Below, piece by piece: positions 1-11,579 of a stretch of 64,000 nt of DNA; within the stretch, counting starts at the first letter, position 1, and each line of letters starts with the position of its first letter. Location: contig CM072804.1 of the NCBI GenBank assembly GCA_037013495.1, forward strand, positions 35,814,501 to 35,878,500, given 5' to 3'. The position numbers were made by a program, and so were the translations under genes. The notes beneath the pieces are model-generated. The model did no database searches. It was not told the origin of the DNA and was given only the letters and a program-made list of their open reading frames with translations. The stretch comes from Hippophae tibetana (lineage: Eukaryota; Streptophyta; Magnoliopsida; Rosales; Elaeagnaceae).

Positions 1-415
1 TGGACAATAATTGGTTTATATAAGCAATTAAATAGATTTGAGAAAATTATTCAATTGTTTGTCTTGATTAAATAACATACTTAGTTTATAGGCATACATG
101 TATGATTATTATATGTTTGATCTATAATTAATGAACTTAATGAGTGTTATGCAATCTAATTAACATGAGAGTGTAATTAGGTTAATTACTATATAGTGTG
201 TAGTGTACTTGAGAAAGGAATGTATGTTAGGTTAGATTCAATTGATCATACAACTGATTGATGATCATATTGGAGGGAATTTTAGTAATTCACATATTAA
301 GAAAATGGGGAATTATAAATCCTAGATGGTTTTCTCATATATTTTCATAGTTATTGGATCTTATAATTTATAATTGGTTATCATTTATTTTTTTCAATTT
401 TTATAATTTTTCGTT
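1..415 (+). mobile_element. Truncated LTR of the 1.5-kb Athila-type family A
   Basis: This stretch closely resembles the distal part of the solo LTRs at 36685-38159 and 38578-40125. It shares the run of short motifs around the TTAAATAGATTTGAGA-like block, the TGATGAACTTAATGAG-like block and the TTTTAGTAATTCACAT-like block. The left part of the LTR lies outside the window. The right end is missing: the family normally continues to a terminus like GGCGATCA, but here it breaks near 400-415 and gag-like sequence begins. No gene is present; a short open frame at 354-611 is only the LTR/gag junction. Confidence 0.7.
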
Positions 416-925
416 ATCCAAAATAGCCAAGAAAACCCATACTCAAACACATACAACCCAGGATGAAGAAACCACCCAAATTTCTTATGGAACAATAGCA
501 ACAATCAAAGTGGTAATCAATTCAACCACCAACCCTTCCCATCACCATGTTTTCAAAAACTACAAGCCTAGGAGAAGAAGCCACCTAGTGAGAACAACGC
601 AAGTGCTTTAATGGGAATGATGAAAGACTTCATCCATTTAGTAAATACAAAAGTAGATCCCCTAGAGTTTACTCATGGGCTTCTATCTAAAACTTTGAGG
701 TTTAAATGGGGCAACTGGCCCAAAGAATACCACAAAGATAAAAGAGAAAGAGGAAACTAAAAAGGAGAAGGAGAAAAAAGTGGACAAAGATAGAAATGAA
801 AAAGAAATGATTTTCCCAAAGAAGAGCAACTTCTACAAATCCACTATTCCCTTTCCTCAAAGACTATAGAAGCAAAAATTAGACAATCATTTTTTTCAAA
901 TTCTTAGAGGTCTTTAAGAAGCTAT
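416..925 (+). pseudogene. Displaced Athila gag C-terminal fragment
   Basis: Translated forward, this stretch gives the Asn/Pro/Tyr-rich segment typical of the end of Athila gag (ENPYSNTYNP-like, from about 433). A Lys/Glu-rich linker follows at 725-810, then a FPQRL...QKLDNHF-like block at 850-900. The same last block recurs in the gag of the main element at about 2440-2480, so this is a second, displaced copy. It lies between an LTR fragment and the last 60 bp of another LTR, where gag should never be. Frames are broken by stops. Rearrangement by recombination between elements is the likely origin. Confidence 0.6.
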
Positions 926-990
926 GTATAAATTTTCTATTTATAAAACTATGATACTGTGCACTTGTAGTTTTGCATCGATCAAGTTTT

Positions 991-1008
991 TGGCGGCGTT
1001 GCTGGGGA
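991..1008 (+). promoter_or_regulatory. Primer-binding site (tRNA-Asp type)
   Basis: TGGCGGCGTTGCTGGGGA lies 6 nt after the LTR end. It is a two-mismatch version of the complement of the 3' end of plant tRNA-Asp, the primer typical of Athila elements. The same motif occurs at 46767, 46808 and 46849. Confidence 0.75.
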
Positions 1009-1220
1009 TTGATTTTTTTCATATGTTTGTCAATATCGATACAAAGTAATCTTGGTTTTAATTTAGAATTATTTTTATTTTTATTTTTACTTTTATTTTT
1101 ATTTTTTTCTAGTTGTGTTTTTGACGTTGGATGTGCGGTGCTAGAATTCAAAATATTATTTATTCTGATCTAAACATTGAAAGAACCTTTAGATCATGAA
1201 AAAAGAAGAAAGTACTAGCC

Positions 1221-2530
1221 ATGGCTGAAGGATAATAGAATACACAACCACCCACCTTGATGGATTATGTAAGGCCAATTGTGAATGATAACTACTCAAG
1301 TTTAAGACGACATACCACTAATGCCAATAATTTTGAACTCAAACCTCTGTTGATTGCATGGTGTAACAAGCCCAATTTAGCGGATATTCACTTAATGATC
1401 CCAATATTCATTTGGCAATGTTCTTGGAGATTTGTGACACTCTAAATATGAATGGTGTTACTAAAGAAACCATTAGACTGAGATTGTTTCCTTTTTCATT
1501 GAAGGATAAGGCCAAAGGTTGGCTACAATCTTTACACCCGGAAAGCATCACTAGTTGGCAGGACATGGCATAAACTTTTCTTGCTAAATTCTTTCCACTT
1601 GTAAAAACAAGCCAACTCAAGAGTGAGATTGGCCAATTCAGACAAAATAATTTTGAGAAACTTTATGAAGCATGGCCAAGAAAGTTACAGGGATTCATGA
1701 ATTGGAGCCTTTTCTTGCCCTTTTAGCTCAAGTAGCTTCTCTATCTCATCAGATTTCAGCCTTGACAACCCAAAGAATACCACAAAGTGCAGAATATGTT
1801 TCAACTTCAAGTATGTCAGTTTTGATGAATGAAGCAAGTCAAGAATAGGTTCAGTACATTAACAATTAGAACTACAATTATCATGGTAATCCTATGCCAA
1901 ATTACTACCACCCAGGGCAATCAAATCATGAGAAATTTTATTATGGGAACACAAAGAATGTGTTACAACCTCCTCCAGGGTTTGATAGTCAAACGTGCGA
2001 GAAGAAGATGTCACTTGATGATGCCATGGTTTCCTTTGTTGAGGAGAACAAATCAAGGTTTAAAAAGAATGATTCATAGATGGATAACATTAAGACTCAT
2101 TTTAACAATATGGGAGCCATTATGAAAAATCTTGAAGTGCAAATTAGGCAACTAGCCCTAACCATTAATGCTCAACAAAGAGGAACTTTCCTAGAAATCC
2201 AGAAGTGAATCCAAAGGAACAATGCAATGCCATTACACTTAGGAGTGGAAGAAAAATTGAGAGGTCACCATCAAAGGAAACCGAGTTCAACCCTACAGAT
2301 CCAAACAATGGCCAAAGCAATCATAAAGTAGAAGAAGAAGAAGATATTGTTGATGACACATTAAGAGAGACTGGAATGCCTCCATAAATTTCATTTCCTA
2401 ACAATCCTCCTATTCTTTCTACTCCACTTCATTATCCTCAACGTTTTTAAAAACAAAAATTAGATAAGCAATTTTCTAAGTTTCTATATATCTTTAAGAA
2501 AATTCACATAAATATTCCTTTTGTAGATGC
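1221..2530 (+). pseudogene. Athila gag pseudogene
   Basis: Start at the ATG of ATGGCTGAAGG, 0.2 kb after the primer-binding site; two stops occur within the first 8 codons. Recognisable retrotransposon-gag blocks follow: the LMDYVRP-like N-terminus at 1257, FELKPLL at about 1333, then the core (LHLAMFLEICDTL, GVTKETIRLRLFPFSLKDKAKGWL-like) spread over two frames at 1400-1560. The Asn/Tyr/Gly-rich C-terminal region is near 1865-1960. Repeated frameshifts and stops mean no Gag can be made. The protein would package element RNA in virus-like particles. Confidence 0.75.
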
Positions 2531-3360
2531 CTTGGAACAAATGCAAAATTATGTCAAATTCCTAAAAGACATCATTTCTAAAAAGCGAAGGTTGGAGGAG
2601 TTAAAAACAGTGAAGCTTTCTGAAGAATGTAGTGCCATTCTTCGAAAGAAATTGTCTCAAAAATTAAAAGATCTAGGGAGTTTCACTTTGCCTTGCACTA
2701 TTGGAAATTCATTTTTTGAGATAGTTTTATGTGATCTTGGTGCTAGCATTAATCTTATGCCACTTTCTGTCTATAGGAAATTAGGACTTGGAGAAATGAA
2801 ACAATAACAATTTCTTTGCAATTAGCAGACCGATCCATTAATTATCCATAAGGAATCATAGAAGATGTATTGGTAAAGGTGGATAAATTTATTTTTCTTG
2901 CCAATTTTGTGGTGTTAGATATTGATGAAGTTCAAGATATTCCATTAATTCTTGGCTATGGGAAGGGCTTTAATAGATGTTCAAAAGGGTGATTTAACAT
3001 TGAGAGTGAACAAGGAAGAGGTTACATTCAACATCTACAAAGCCATAAGATTTCCAGAAGATCCAAGCACTTGCTTTCGAGTAGATATCATTGAATGATG
3101 TGAAATAGAAGCCTTTCAAGAAGATATACCAACTGATCACCTATAAAGATCATTGCAGTAGGGAACATCATTTAGCACATAAGTGGAGAGGTTGTATAAA
3201 ATGGTAGCAAAGATGGATTCTGTAATCTCTATAGAAAAATTGCAACAAACTACAACTATAGAGTTAAAGAAATTGCCTAATCATCTTCGCTATATGTCCT
3301 TGGGTGATAATTACACCTTTTCTAGTGATTTTTGCGGCATCACTTACACCCAAAGAAGAG
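2531..3360 (+). pseudogene. Athila protease and linker remnant
   Basis: A long open stretch from 2532 ends in the aspartic protease site: a D-L-G-A-S-I-N-L-M-P motif at about 2731-2762 (the family usually has D-S/L-G-A-S). A ...LATGRALIDVQKG-like region follows in shifted frame at 2950-2990, then the linker that normally joins protease to reverse transcriptase (LKKLPNHLRYMSLG, about 3265-3306). Coding similarity stops abruptly near 3350, exactly where reverse transcriptase should begin. Several frameshifts. Confidence 0.7.
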
Positions 3361-3714
3361 GACAAACGATTTCTTCAATTGAATGAGATGAATGAGTTCT
3401 AGAATGATGCTTATGAAAATGCAAAGATCTACAAAGAATGCACAAAGAAGTGTCATGAAAAACAGATTCTTAGGCATGAGTTTGCTCCAGGACAACAGAT
3501 TTCGCTTTTCAATTCATGCCTAAAACTCTTCTTGGGTAAGTTAAGATCAAGATGGAAAAGTCCTTATATAATTGACAAAGTTTCCACATTTGGCGCAATA
3601 GACTTGAAGGAAAAGACAAGGAATATATTTAGAGTTAGTGGTCATAGATTGACGCACTATTATGAAAAACAAGTGGAGAGGAATCATTCATTTATTCCTT
3701 TTTTGAAATCTTGA
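3361..3714 (+). pseudogene. Athila integrase C-terminal tail
   Basis: From 3361 the translation reads RFLQLNEMNEF, a stop, then NDAYENAKIYKE and HEFAPGQQ-like blocks, then GKLRSRWKSPYIIDKV...GHRL to the stop at 3712-3714. This is the end of Ty3-type integrase, after the DDE core. It follows the protease linker directly with no catalytic domains between, so about 3 kb of pol has been lost at a junction near 3345-3365. One in-frame stop and at least one frameshift remain. Confidence 0.75.
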
Positions 3715-5316
3715 TTGATGAAGATTGAAAAGTCTGGTTGTAGACTATAAAACAAGCGCTTATGGGAGGCAACCCATAAAACTTTATTTTGTTCTTTTAT
3801 TTTATTTTATTTTATTTTTTATTTTTTAATTGAATAATTTGGATTTTGATGCTGATTTATTTTGCAGGAATAAAAGGCTAAAAATTACAAACTAATGCAG
3901 ATCCACCATAAAACCAGGAAAGTTTCTTTCTTTTCTTCTATCTGTCTCACTTTTAAATTACAATGAGGACATTGTTTATTTTTAAGTTTGGGGGTGTTAG
4001 CTTCTATAGTCTTGAGTTTTTGAATTCTCTTATCAAGCATGTATTTCAGTATGATTGAATTCGCTATGACTATGAAATTTGCGATTAAGGATAGGTTTGA
4101 GAAAAAATTTCAAAATCTGCTATTATGTTATTCAAAGTTTTGTGGGTATTTTGATTTAAATATTTGTCCTTGAAAATAATTAAGCACATAATAAATTTTT
4201 CTCTACTCCATTTTGCCTATGAAGAGAAGGATTTGAATTAAATGGGTTAGGAAAAGTTTAATCTTGCTTTGCTCTAGAATCCGTTGATGCATCCTTTAGG
4301 TGAAATCCAAATTGATACCAAATATTAGAGAAATGATCTAGGCAATTTTTTTTCACAACCAAAAAGCTTTCCCAGTCGTCCTAATTATCACGCCATCATT
4401 GCATGGTGTATTCCCATAGTCAACCCTTTTGAGCCTTATTTTATATAAACCTTTTTTGTTCTTTTAACTATATAAACCATTTCCATTCTAAGATTGAAAA
4501 ACCATTAACTTACCTTAAATTTTAAGAAAATACTTTGGTGGAAATTTGGATTTAAAGAGAAAGTTAGTTCAAACTAAATAATCCGCATTATGTTTTCTCT
4601 ACTTAATCAAAGATAAAAAAAGAGTGAAAAAAAAGAAAGAAAGAAAGTGAAAGGAAAGAATCAAAAAAGGGTTAAAATGGTTGAAATTAGTAAAGACTAT
4701 GAGTATCAAGGAAACTACATTTTTTTTTAAAAAGCAAACTACTTATTAAATATGACAAAAATATTTTCATCAGTATGAGCATATTGTTGAGAAAGAGCTA
4801 TGTTTCTTTCTACCAAGTATTTTCCCAGTTTGTTTTTATTTTCCATATCCATTTCTTTCTTAGCTCCCACCACATGGCCTATCATTATAACCTTAATTAA
4901 AGACCTTTTATCTCTGATTTTGGTATTTGATTACATTAGTGGAAAGGATTTCTGAAAATTGGACTTATGGAGTTAAGTTTTGAGAGAATTCTTCTTATTT
5001 CAGTTGTTCTACTTTTATCTGAATTTATGGTGGTTTGAAGTTAAATTGACTATATCACACACATACTCAAGGACTTAGCTTTAGGTTAAAGTAAATGCTT
5101 AACTATTACTTGACAAATTGCTGAATTTTGATTGATTTTCTTGCTATCTTCGATATAAAAAGAGTAAGTTATTTTTGATGAAATCTAAATTCAAATCATG
5201 ACTCGGTCAGTGATGGTAGTTCTCTATGGGGTCTTGTTGACAATGTCTACAATTTTTTTTCTTTTATTTTTATTTTTTTGTTTAAGGACAAACAAAGTTT
5301 TAAGTTTGGGGGTATT
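3715..5316 (+). other. Athila 3' non-coding region with two purine tracts
   Basis: No gene is seen. The stretch starts with the GGGAGGCAACCCAT motif (3765-3779) usual after Athila integrase. It contains TTTAAGTTTGGGGGTGTTAG near 3980-4000 and a second copy, TTTTAAGTTTGGGGGTA, at about 5298-5314, immediately before the 3' LTR. The second is the functional polypurine-tract position. Between them is AT-rich sequence with no conserved open frame, occupying the place of the env-like region in longer Athila elements. Confidence 0.55.
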
Positions 5317-6069
5317 TGATGACTTGCATAATTTACCCCTTTCTAACTTTAACATTAGTCTAATTTTATTTATTTTTATTAATTTTAGATTTCATTATTA
5401 TTATTTAAATTTTATTGTAGATTTGAAGATAATAAAGATCCAAAATTTTAGAAACATATCATCTAAAAACTATTGAATTTATATTAATATATATATATAT
5501 ATAAAGAAATCTAATATTATATATATATATATAATATTGTGCCCGTAAAGGATATGTATATAAAAAAAATCTAATATATATATAATATTGTGCCTATAGA
5601 AATATTATATATATATATATAAAAACAAACGCAGTAGAGCAAAGAGGGTTTTGGATTTATTATATATATATATATATAAGATGAAAAGAGGGAGGGAGGA
5701 CGGACACCGAGGAGGAATTGAAAATAAAAAAAATAAAAAAGGAACAATGATAGAGTAGAGAAAATTTAATTCAATTAGCTAGACAAGTAAAACACAGTGA
5801 TAGATTAGGTGAAATCAATTATCTAGAAGTTTTCTTCCTATTAATGTTATCTTTAAATAATATCTTTATTTTCTTTTGTGCATTTTTCTTTAAATTAATT
5901 TTATTTTAAATTTCAATTACAACAACTCAAGTGAATTCTTTAGATAAAATTGAAATTAATACAATTTTGTATTTGTTAAAAGTAAGTTACCAAACCCTGA
6001 GGACGATACTCATCTTATAACTTTATTATAAAACTACGATATTGTACACTTACAATTTTACACCGATCA
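5317..6069 (+). repeat. 3' LTR of the Athila-like element (753 bp)
   Basis: It starts TGATGACTTGCATAATTTAC right after the purine tract and ends ...ACACCGATCA, so it has TG...CA termini. The last 60 bp match the 5' LTR stub ending at 984. The middle contains several (AT)n tracts between about 5485 and 5680. Sequence 6070 onward belongs to a different element. Confidence 0.75.
5485..5680. repeat. (AT)n microsatellite tracts
   Basis: At least four separate runs of TATATA repeats (about 5489-5504, 5519-5535, 5609-5621, 5661-5678) are spaced by short unique sequence containing a twice-repeated AATATTGTGCC motif. They lie inside the Athila 3' LTR. Confidence 0.8.
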
Positions 6070-7650
6070 CCCATCCATACAAGCCATGCGACCTTTAGAT
6101 ACTTCCTTGAATTGTAGTATAGACAACAAATAGTAGAGCTACAACAGGCATTTATGGAATGCCAAAGGGAGAATAACAAGTTAAGATCTCGATCATAAAA
6201 CATTGTATGTTCAGACACAGGGAGTTCATTTCACACACCCTCGAGTAACATGTATACCCTCTAGAAGGGAACACGTATCTCGTGTCCATGACACTCATCG
6301 ACACATAGATATTGAGTAACATTCCCCAATAGTTCCTGAACCTCATTTCATTATGGGGACCTCCCAAGTAAATCCACCCACAATTCATCTGATTTCATCC
6401 TTATAACTCCGGCAACAAATTGAACCAAAATTTAAAAGAAAAGGAAGAAAAAATGTGGGTGAGAATTAATGATAGGGTCAAAGGGTAGGAAAAGTCGAAG
6501 TCGTGGGGTGATATTGAGAATGTTTGCAATCAGTTATCTTTGTCACCTTTCTCGGATATGAATGAGTTAACGTTGCCTCTACCAAATTTTAATGCTCCCA
6601 AGTGTCCCACGTATAAAGGAACCAAGGATCCGGTGGCATAGGTCCTTCAATTTAACCGAAGATAAGCGGGAATCAATGTATTGCAAGCTATTTACGGCTA
6701 CCTTCCAAGACTCAGCCCAACAGTGCTTCATGGAGTTGCCACCTAAGAGTATTCGTAGCTTTGACGCTCTAGTCAAAGTATTTGTCACTAATTATGCCTG
6801 TAATAAATTGATTAAGAAAGAGTTTCATCACTTGTTCTTAATAATCCAAGAGGAATACAAAACAATCAAAATCAACATACGGAGGTTTAAAATAGAGAAG
6901 ATAGGGATCAATCAATACCCTAATTCCATAGCCATCGAAGCCTTTCAAAAAGGAATCAAACGTGATAATAGTCTCTTTATAGAATTGATAAAAACTATGA
7001 CACGCTTTATTAAGGAAATTTATAAGGAAACTCAAAAGTTTGTTAATGTGGAAAGGGAAATGAAATCAAGCAAAGATTTGGTCGATAGAAACATGAGTAG
7101 AACAAATCCTACCAAGAGAGAGGAGACCAAAAGGACGAGTGGGGATAAATGTTACAATTTCCCCCATTTCAAACCCACCTCAAGGCCGAGAGGCAACTCG
7201 AAGACTTAGGGTCATGCCTTATCTCCCTTTCAAGGACCTCCCTTGTGTGTCACATTGGCTGAAGTAGTGCATCGAATGGAGCGTCTCAACAATGTCAACT
7301 GGCCACCCTCCATAAAAGCACCACTCAAAAACCCCAACAAGTATTGTGAGTTCCATAAAGACACGGGGCATTGGAACCAAGATTTCCGCCACCTAAAGTA
7401 GGATATTGAGCACCTCCTTTCAGAAGGATACTTAAAGGAAATCATTGATAGAACCAGAGCTCCTCAACAAAATATTCAAAGAGACAACCCTGATCAAAGG
7501 GTCAGAGTGCCATCTAACTTGATTCATAAGGAACTAAATAGATCACACCCCGTCCTACCTGGGGATGTACATATAATAAACACCATTCACGGCAGACCTA
7601 CCATGGATGGACATACTAGCAAATCCAGAAAGAGGCATGCAAGAGAGGCC
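6070..7650 (+). pseudogene. Tat-type gag pseudogene
   Basis: A weak N-terminal helix (LQQAF...ECQRENNKL-like, about 6140-6180) precedes the gag core: LPNFNAPKCPTYKGTKDP at about 6575-6631, then after a frameshift SFNLTEDK...LFTATFQDSAQQCFMELPPKSIRSFDAL up to about 6770. The open stretch runs to 7209. A zinc-finger-like block, YCEFHKDTGHW...DFRHLK, is at 7342-7400; the Cys expected after GHW..D is Phe here. Stops interrupt at several points. It would form the particle coat if intact. Confidence 0.65.
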
Positions 7651-7769
7651 TAATACATAAGGAATTTGGTCTACAGTCTAAGGCTTGAAGGTCCAATTTA
7701 CCCAATTACTTTTGAAGGTCGAGAATTCCTACCTTCCCATGATGATCCTTTAGTGATCACAGTGAGAAT

Positions 7770-8155
7770 AGCTCATTATGAGATGAATTGAATACTAGTC
7801 GATAACGGTAGTTCATCTGATCTCTTATACTTGTCTACTTTACCCGATATGGGTATAGATCCTAGAGAGATAACTCAACAAAAAATGTTGTTGGTTGGAT
7901 TCAATGACATTGTAACGATGTAAGTAGGGACTATACGTCTACCTATGTCGGTAGAAGACACTATAATCTTAACAAACTTCATCATATTGAATACTCCCAC
8001 ACCGTATAATGCAATTTTGGGCCACACATGGATACATAAAATGAAAGCGGTGCCTTTAACATACCACCAACTTATTAAGTACCCTACTGTTGATAGGGTG
8101 AGACAAATTACAGGGGAACAAGATAGGGCATAGAGTTGTTATAGTGTTGCAATGA
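7770..8155 (+). pseudogene. Tat-type aspartic protease remnant
   Basis: The catalytic loop reads V-D-N-G-S-S-S-D-L-L, with the active Asp at 7801-7803. D-N-G-S-S is a known variant of D-T-G-S in Tat proteases. The C-terminal block ILGHTWIHKMKAVP...TYHQLIKYPT (about 8014-8090) precedes the usual link to reverse transcriptase. In-frame stops at about 7788 and 7921. Confidence 0.7.
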
Positions 8156-8329
8156 AGAATGTGTTACCCTTGTCTTCCAAATAGAAACTAAGGAGCAAAG
8201 GTCATCCAGACGAAATTAATAAACTACGTATAGGTTAACATATTACTAAGGAAGTCCATGATGAATACGATTTGGTTCATATAGGGGAAATGGAGAATGA
8301 CCCATCTGTGAAAATCAATTCTGAACTAC

Positions 8330-9480
8330 CTTCTTCATTCAAAGCTGCTCTTATTGATTTCTTGAATAATAATGTGGATTTTTTTTGCTTGGAATCTTGA
8401 GGACATGCCAGGTATTGACCCAAATATCATATCCCATGAGTTATGCCTTGATCATACCAAAAAGTTGGTCCAACAAAGAAAATGAAGGTTTTCCAGAGAT
8501 AAGAATGAGATTATCAAAAGAAGATCAAATCCCTAAAAAGAATGGGTTGGATTCGCGAGATCATATATCCAACTTGGCTATCAAAAATGGCATTAGTGAG
8601 AAAAACTGGAGGCGGGCACAGAATGTGCGTGGATTTCACTGATTTGAATAGGGTGATCCCAAAAGATTATTTTCCTTTGCCAAATATCGACCAATTGGTA
8701 GATGCAACGGCTCGGTTCGAATCAATGAGTTTTATATATGCTTATTCAGGATACCACTAAATCTGAATTCATCCTAGAGATGAAGAAAAAATGACGTTTA
8801 TTATAGAAGAAGGGAACTTTTGCTACACTAAGATGTTGTTCGATCTAAAAATTGTCGGCGCAACCTATCAAAGAATGATGAATAAAATGTTCTAAACCCA
8901 AATTGGACAAAACATTGAGGTATACTTCGATGACATGATGGTCAAAACCAAATGTGCCACAAGCCACATCTCTGACCTCAAAGAGTGTTCACTATCATTT
9001 GAAATTATAAAATGTGTCTCAACCCAAAGTAATGTATATACGGGGTAGCCTCAGGGAAGTTCTTAGAATACTTAGTGAAATCTAGAGGCATAGAAGCCCA
9101 TCTGGATAAAATATTAGTCATGGTCAACATGAAGTCCCCTTGTTGCCTCAACGAAGTTCAACAGTTGAATGAACGTCTCATAGCTTTAAATCGCTTCATT
9201 TCTAAGTGCACTGAAAAATGTTTACCATTCTTTCGATTGTTGAAAAAAAACACAGAATACCTTTGGGACAATGAATGTGAGCTATCTTTTCAATCCATTA
9301 AGGATTATTTGGGGAAAATGCCTCTTTTGGCTAATCCTATGACCGAAGAAGACTTATATATGTACATGTATTTCACAGGCAAAGCTATCATCGCCATATT
9401 GATGGTCAATAGAAGGGAAACCCAACACCTGGTGTATTACGTGAGTCATTCGGTGACAAGGGCTCAACAATAATATCCTC
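8330..9480 (+). pseudogene. Tat-type reverse transcriptase remnant
   Basis: Recognisable fingers/palm blocks are: VRKTGGGHRMCVDFTDLNRVIPKD from about 8595, PLPNIDQLVDATA (about 8677-8715), FIYAYSGYH then a stop at 8758-8760, and the active-site motif Y-F-D-D-M-M-V-K at about 8922-8945 (family consensus Y-V-D-D-M-V-V-K). The connection region (LNRFISKCTEKCLPFFRLLKK, then the ...ELSFQSIKDYL block) follows at 9190-9330. Both catalytic Asp residues of the YFDD box survive, but many stops and frameshifts make it inactive. Confidence 0.75.
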
Positions 9481-9759
9481 TTCTAGACAAGGCAACCTTC
9501 ACACTAAGAATGACGGCACACAAACTCAAGCATTACTTTGGGGCACACAGGATAGTGGTCCTCACACCATACCCCTTGAAATTGTTTTTGGGTAAACTGG
9601 ACCTTTCCTGGCATCTTTCTCAAATACCCATTGAGTTGAGTGAATTTGAGATACACTATAAACCTTTGACCGCAATTAAGGGACAAGCCCTTATAGATTT
9701 TGTCATGAAATGGACACAAGAGAATACTCAGGAGTGTAATCCCATAATGCGGTAAAATT

Positions 9760-10170
9760 AACTAGTATGGATGAAGCCCCTCCCTCCGAGACAGAATTAT
9801 GGAAGGTATATGTGGATGGAGCAAGCAATTTATAAGAGACAGGAGTGGGAATCATAATATTCACCCCAATGGGAGGTCTAATAGAACAATGCCTTTGAAT
9901 TACATTCCAAGCTCCTAATAATGTTGCTGAGTATGTAGCCTTACTATTGGCATTGCAAAAATTAACAGCCCTTGAAGCTAAGAAGGTATTAATACATATC
10001 GACTCGCACCTAGTAGTAAACTAAGTCAATGATGACTTTGAAGCGAAAAAAGAAAGAATGAAACTTTATGTACAAGAAGTGAAGAAAGCGAAAGCTGTAT
10101 TTGAAACTTTCGAAATCAAGCAAATTCCTTGAGGAGGAAATGCCCATGCTAATTAGCTATGTTGGAGTCT
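9760..10170 (+). pseudogene. Tat-type RNase H remnant
   Basis: WKVYVDGASN at about 9800-9830 supplies the first catalytic Asp. NNVAEYVALLLAL (9919-9957) supplies the Glu and IHIDSHLVVN (9993-10022) the next Asp. The VNDDFEAK...RM..Y segment follows. Stops occur at about 9831, 9897, 10021 and 10129. The spacing matches the second RNase H of Ty3/Tat elements. The enzyme would degrade the RNA strand of the RNA:DNA hybrid. Confidence 0.7.
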
Positions 10171-10389
10171 GCGTTAAATTCAGGTTCAAAAAGAGTCATC
10201 CATGTCTCCTATTTATCAAGCCCTAGCATTAGCATAAGTGAAATAAAAGATCAAACTCGATCAGACATCATGTCCATGACTCATATGTCTTGGTTGAAGC
10301 CATGTATAGACTACCTTTTCAATGGTATTCTCCCAAAAAACAAACACTTATCTCACAAACTCACAGCAAAAGAAAAAAACTATGCTATC

Positions 10390-11520
10390 ATCTAGGGGGT
10401 CTTATATAGAAAATATTATGGTTGCCCATGGTTGAAATGCTTACCCATGATTGAGGCTCAGGCGGTCCTGAACGACCTAGATGACGGCCAATGTGGAGCT
10501 CATTCCAGAGGAAGAACTCTTTCATAAAGAATTATCTGACAAGGTTATTATTGGCCTACATTTCTTAAGGATTGCATCTCTTATGTTAAAATATGTGATA
10601 AATGTCAAAGACACTCCAATGTGTCACATAGGCCAGGTGCCGACCTAAAATCTATTATTAGCCTATGGCTATTTTAGAAATGAGGTTTTGATATAGTGGA
10701 AAGATTGCATATCACCTAAGGCCAAAGAAAGCTCCTCGTCGGGAAAACCGATTATTTTACTAAATGGATAGAGGTAGAACCTTTAGCTCGAATCCAGGAA
10801 ACAGATGTATAGAAATTCATATGGTGTAACATCATATGAAAATATGAGTTACCTCATGAATTAGTCGCTAATAATGGCAGACAATTCACTTGACAAAAAC
10901 TAGTATCATTCTACGATGAGAAGGGTATCAAATTATCTCATTCCACCCCTTACCGACCACAATCGAATGGTCAAGTGGAATCATCCAATAAGACACTTAT
11001 AAATATACTACGGAAACGTTTGGAAGGAGCCAAACGAAAATGGGTTGATGAACTACCCAGAGTCCTTTGGGCTACAAGGACTACTCCTAGAACATCAATA
11101 GGAGAAACCCATTTCTCCCTCGTTTATGGCACTGAAACAATCATACCTCTTGAGATACAAGAGCCTACCCTACGATCCAGTATCATTCTAGATGGAAATG
11201 ATCATTTATGATGGGAGGACCTACTATTAACTGAAGAAAGAAGAGAAGAAGGCTTGATAAGGATTGAGTCACAAAGTTGAAACTCCAAAAGACATATAAT
11301 AAATTTGTTAAGCACAAGAGCTTAAGTATTAGGGAGTGGGTTTTGCAAAGAGTGGTAGGCAATAAAGTTGAAACTAACGTAGGAAAATTCACTACAACAT
11401 GGGAAGGTCTGTATCAAATATATGATATCACCCTTGAATGCCCTTATTTGATAGAATGTGATGGTATAAAGGAGACCTTGAGTTGGAATGGAGAATTACT
11501 CAAAAAAGACTATATGTAAA
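10390..11520 (+). pseudogene. Tat-type integrase remnant with catalytic Asp to Asn change
   Basis: The zinc-binding HHCC region is partly visible (AHSRGRT at about 10500 and CDKCQRHSN at about 10590-10616). The DDE core has its first Asp in KTDYFTKWIEVEPL (about 10747-10790). The expected A-D-N-G motif reads A-N-N-G, with Asn encoded at 10870-10872, a G-to-A change that removes a catalytic residue. The Glu is in NGQVESSNK (about 10967-10990). The C-terminal tail (VETNVGKF...WEGLYQIYDI, NGELLKKDY) ends at 11519. Stops and frameshifts are present as well. Confidence 0.75.
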
Positions 11521-11579
11521 GTTGATATTTTATATATTACAAGCACAATATCTTTTAATCAGTTGAATCTATGTTATGC

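Larger units (their letters stand above)
926..6069 (+). mobile_element. Athila-like Ty3/gypsy element, internally deleted
   Basis: In order: the last ~60 bp of a 5' LTR (to 984), primer-binding site at 991-1008, gag from 1221, protease at 2700-2800, a linker to about 3350, the integrase C-terminal tail at 3361-3714, a long non-coding 3' region, a purine tract at about 5300-5316 and a 3' LTR at 5317-6069. The 5' LTR stub and the 3' LTR share the end sequence around TTATAAAACTA and the terminal CGATCA. Reverse transcriptase, RNase H and the integrase catalytic core are absent. The right edge falls directly into gag of the Tat-type element, suggesting Athila inserted into Tat. No matching left target duplication could be found because the left side is rearranged. 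Confidence 0.75.

Noticed and set aside
879-1173. Lys/Asn-rich and Phe/Leu-rich frames on opposite strands
   Set aside because: Both arise from TTTTTATTTTTA-type low-complexity DNA after the primer-binding site.
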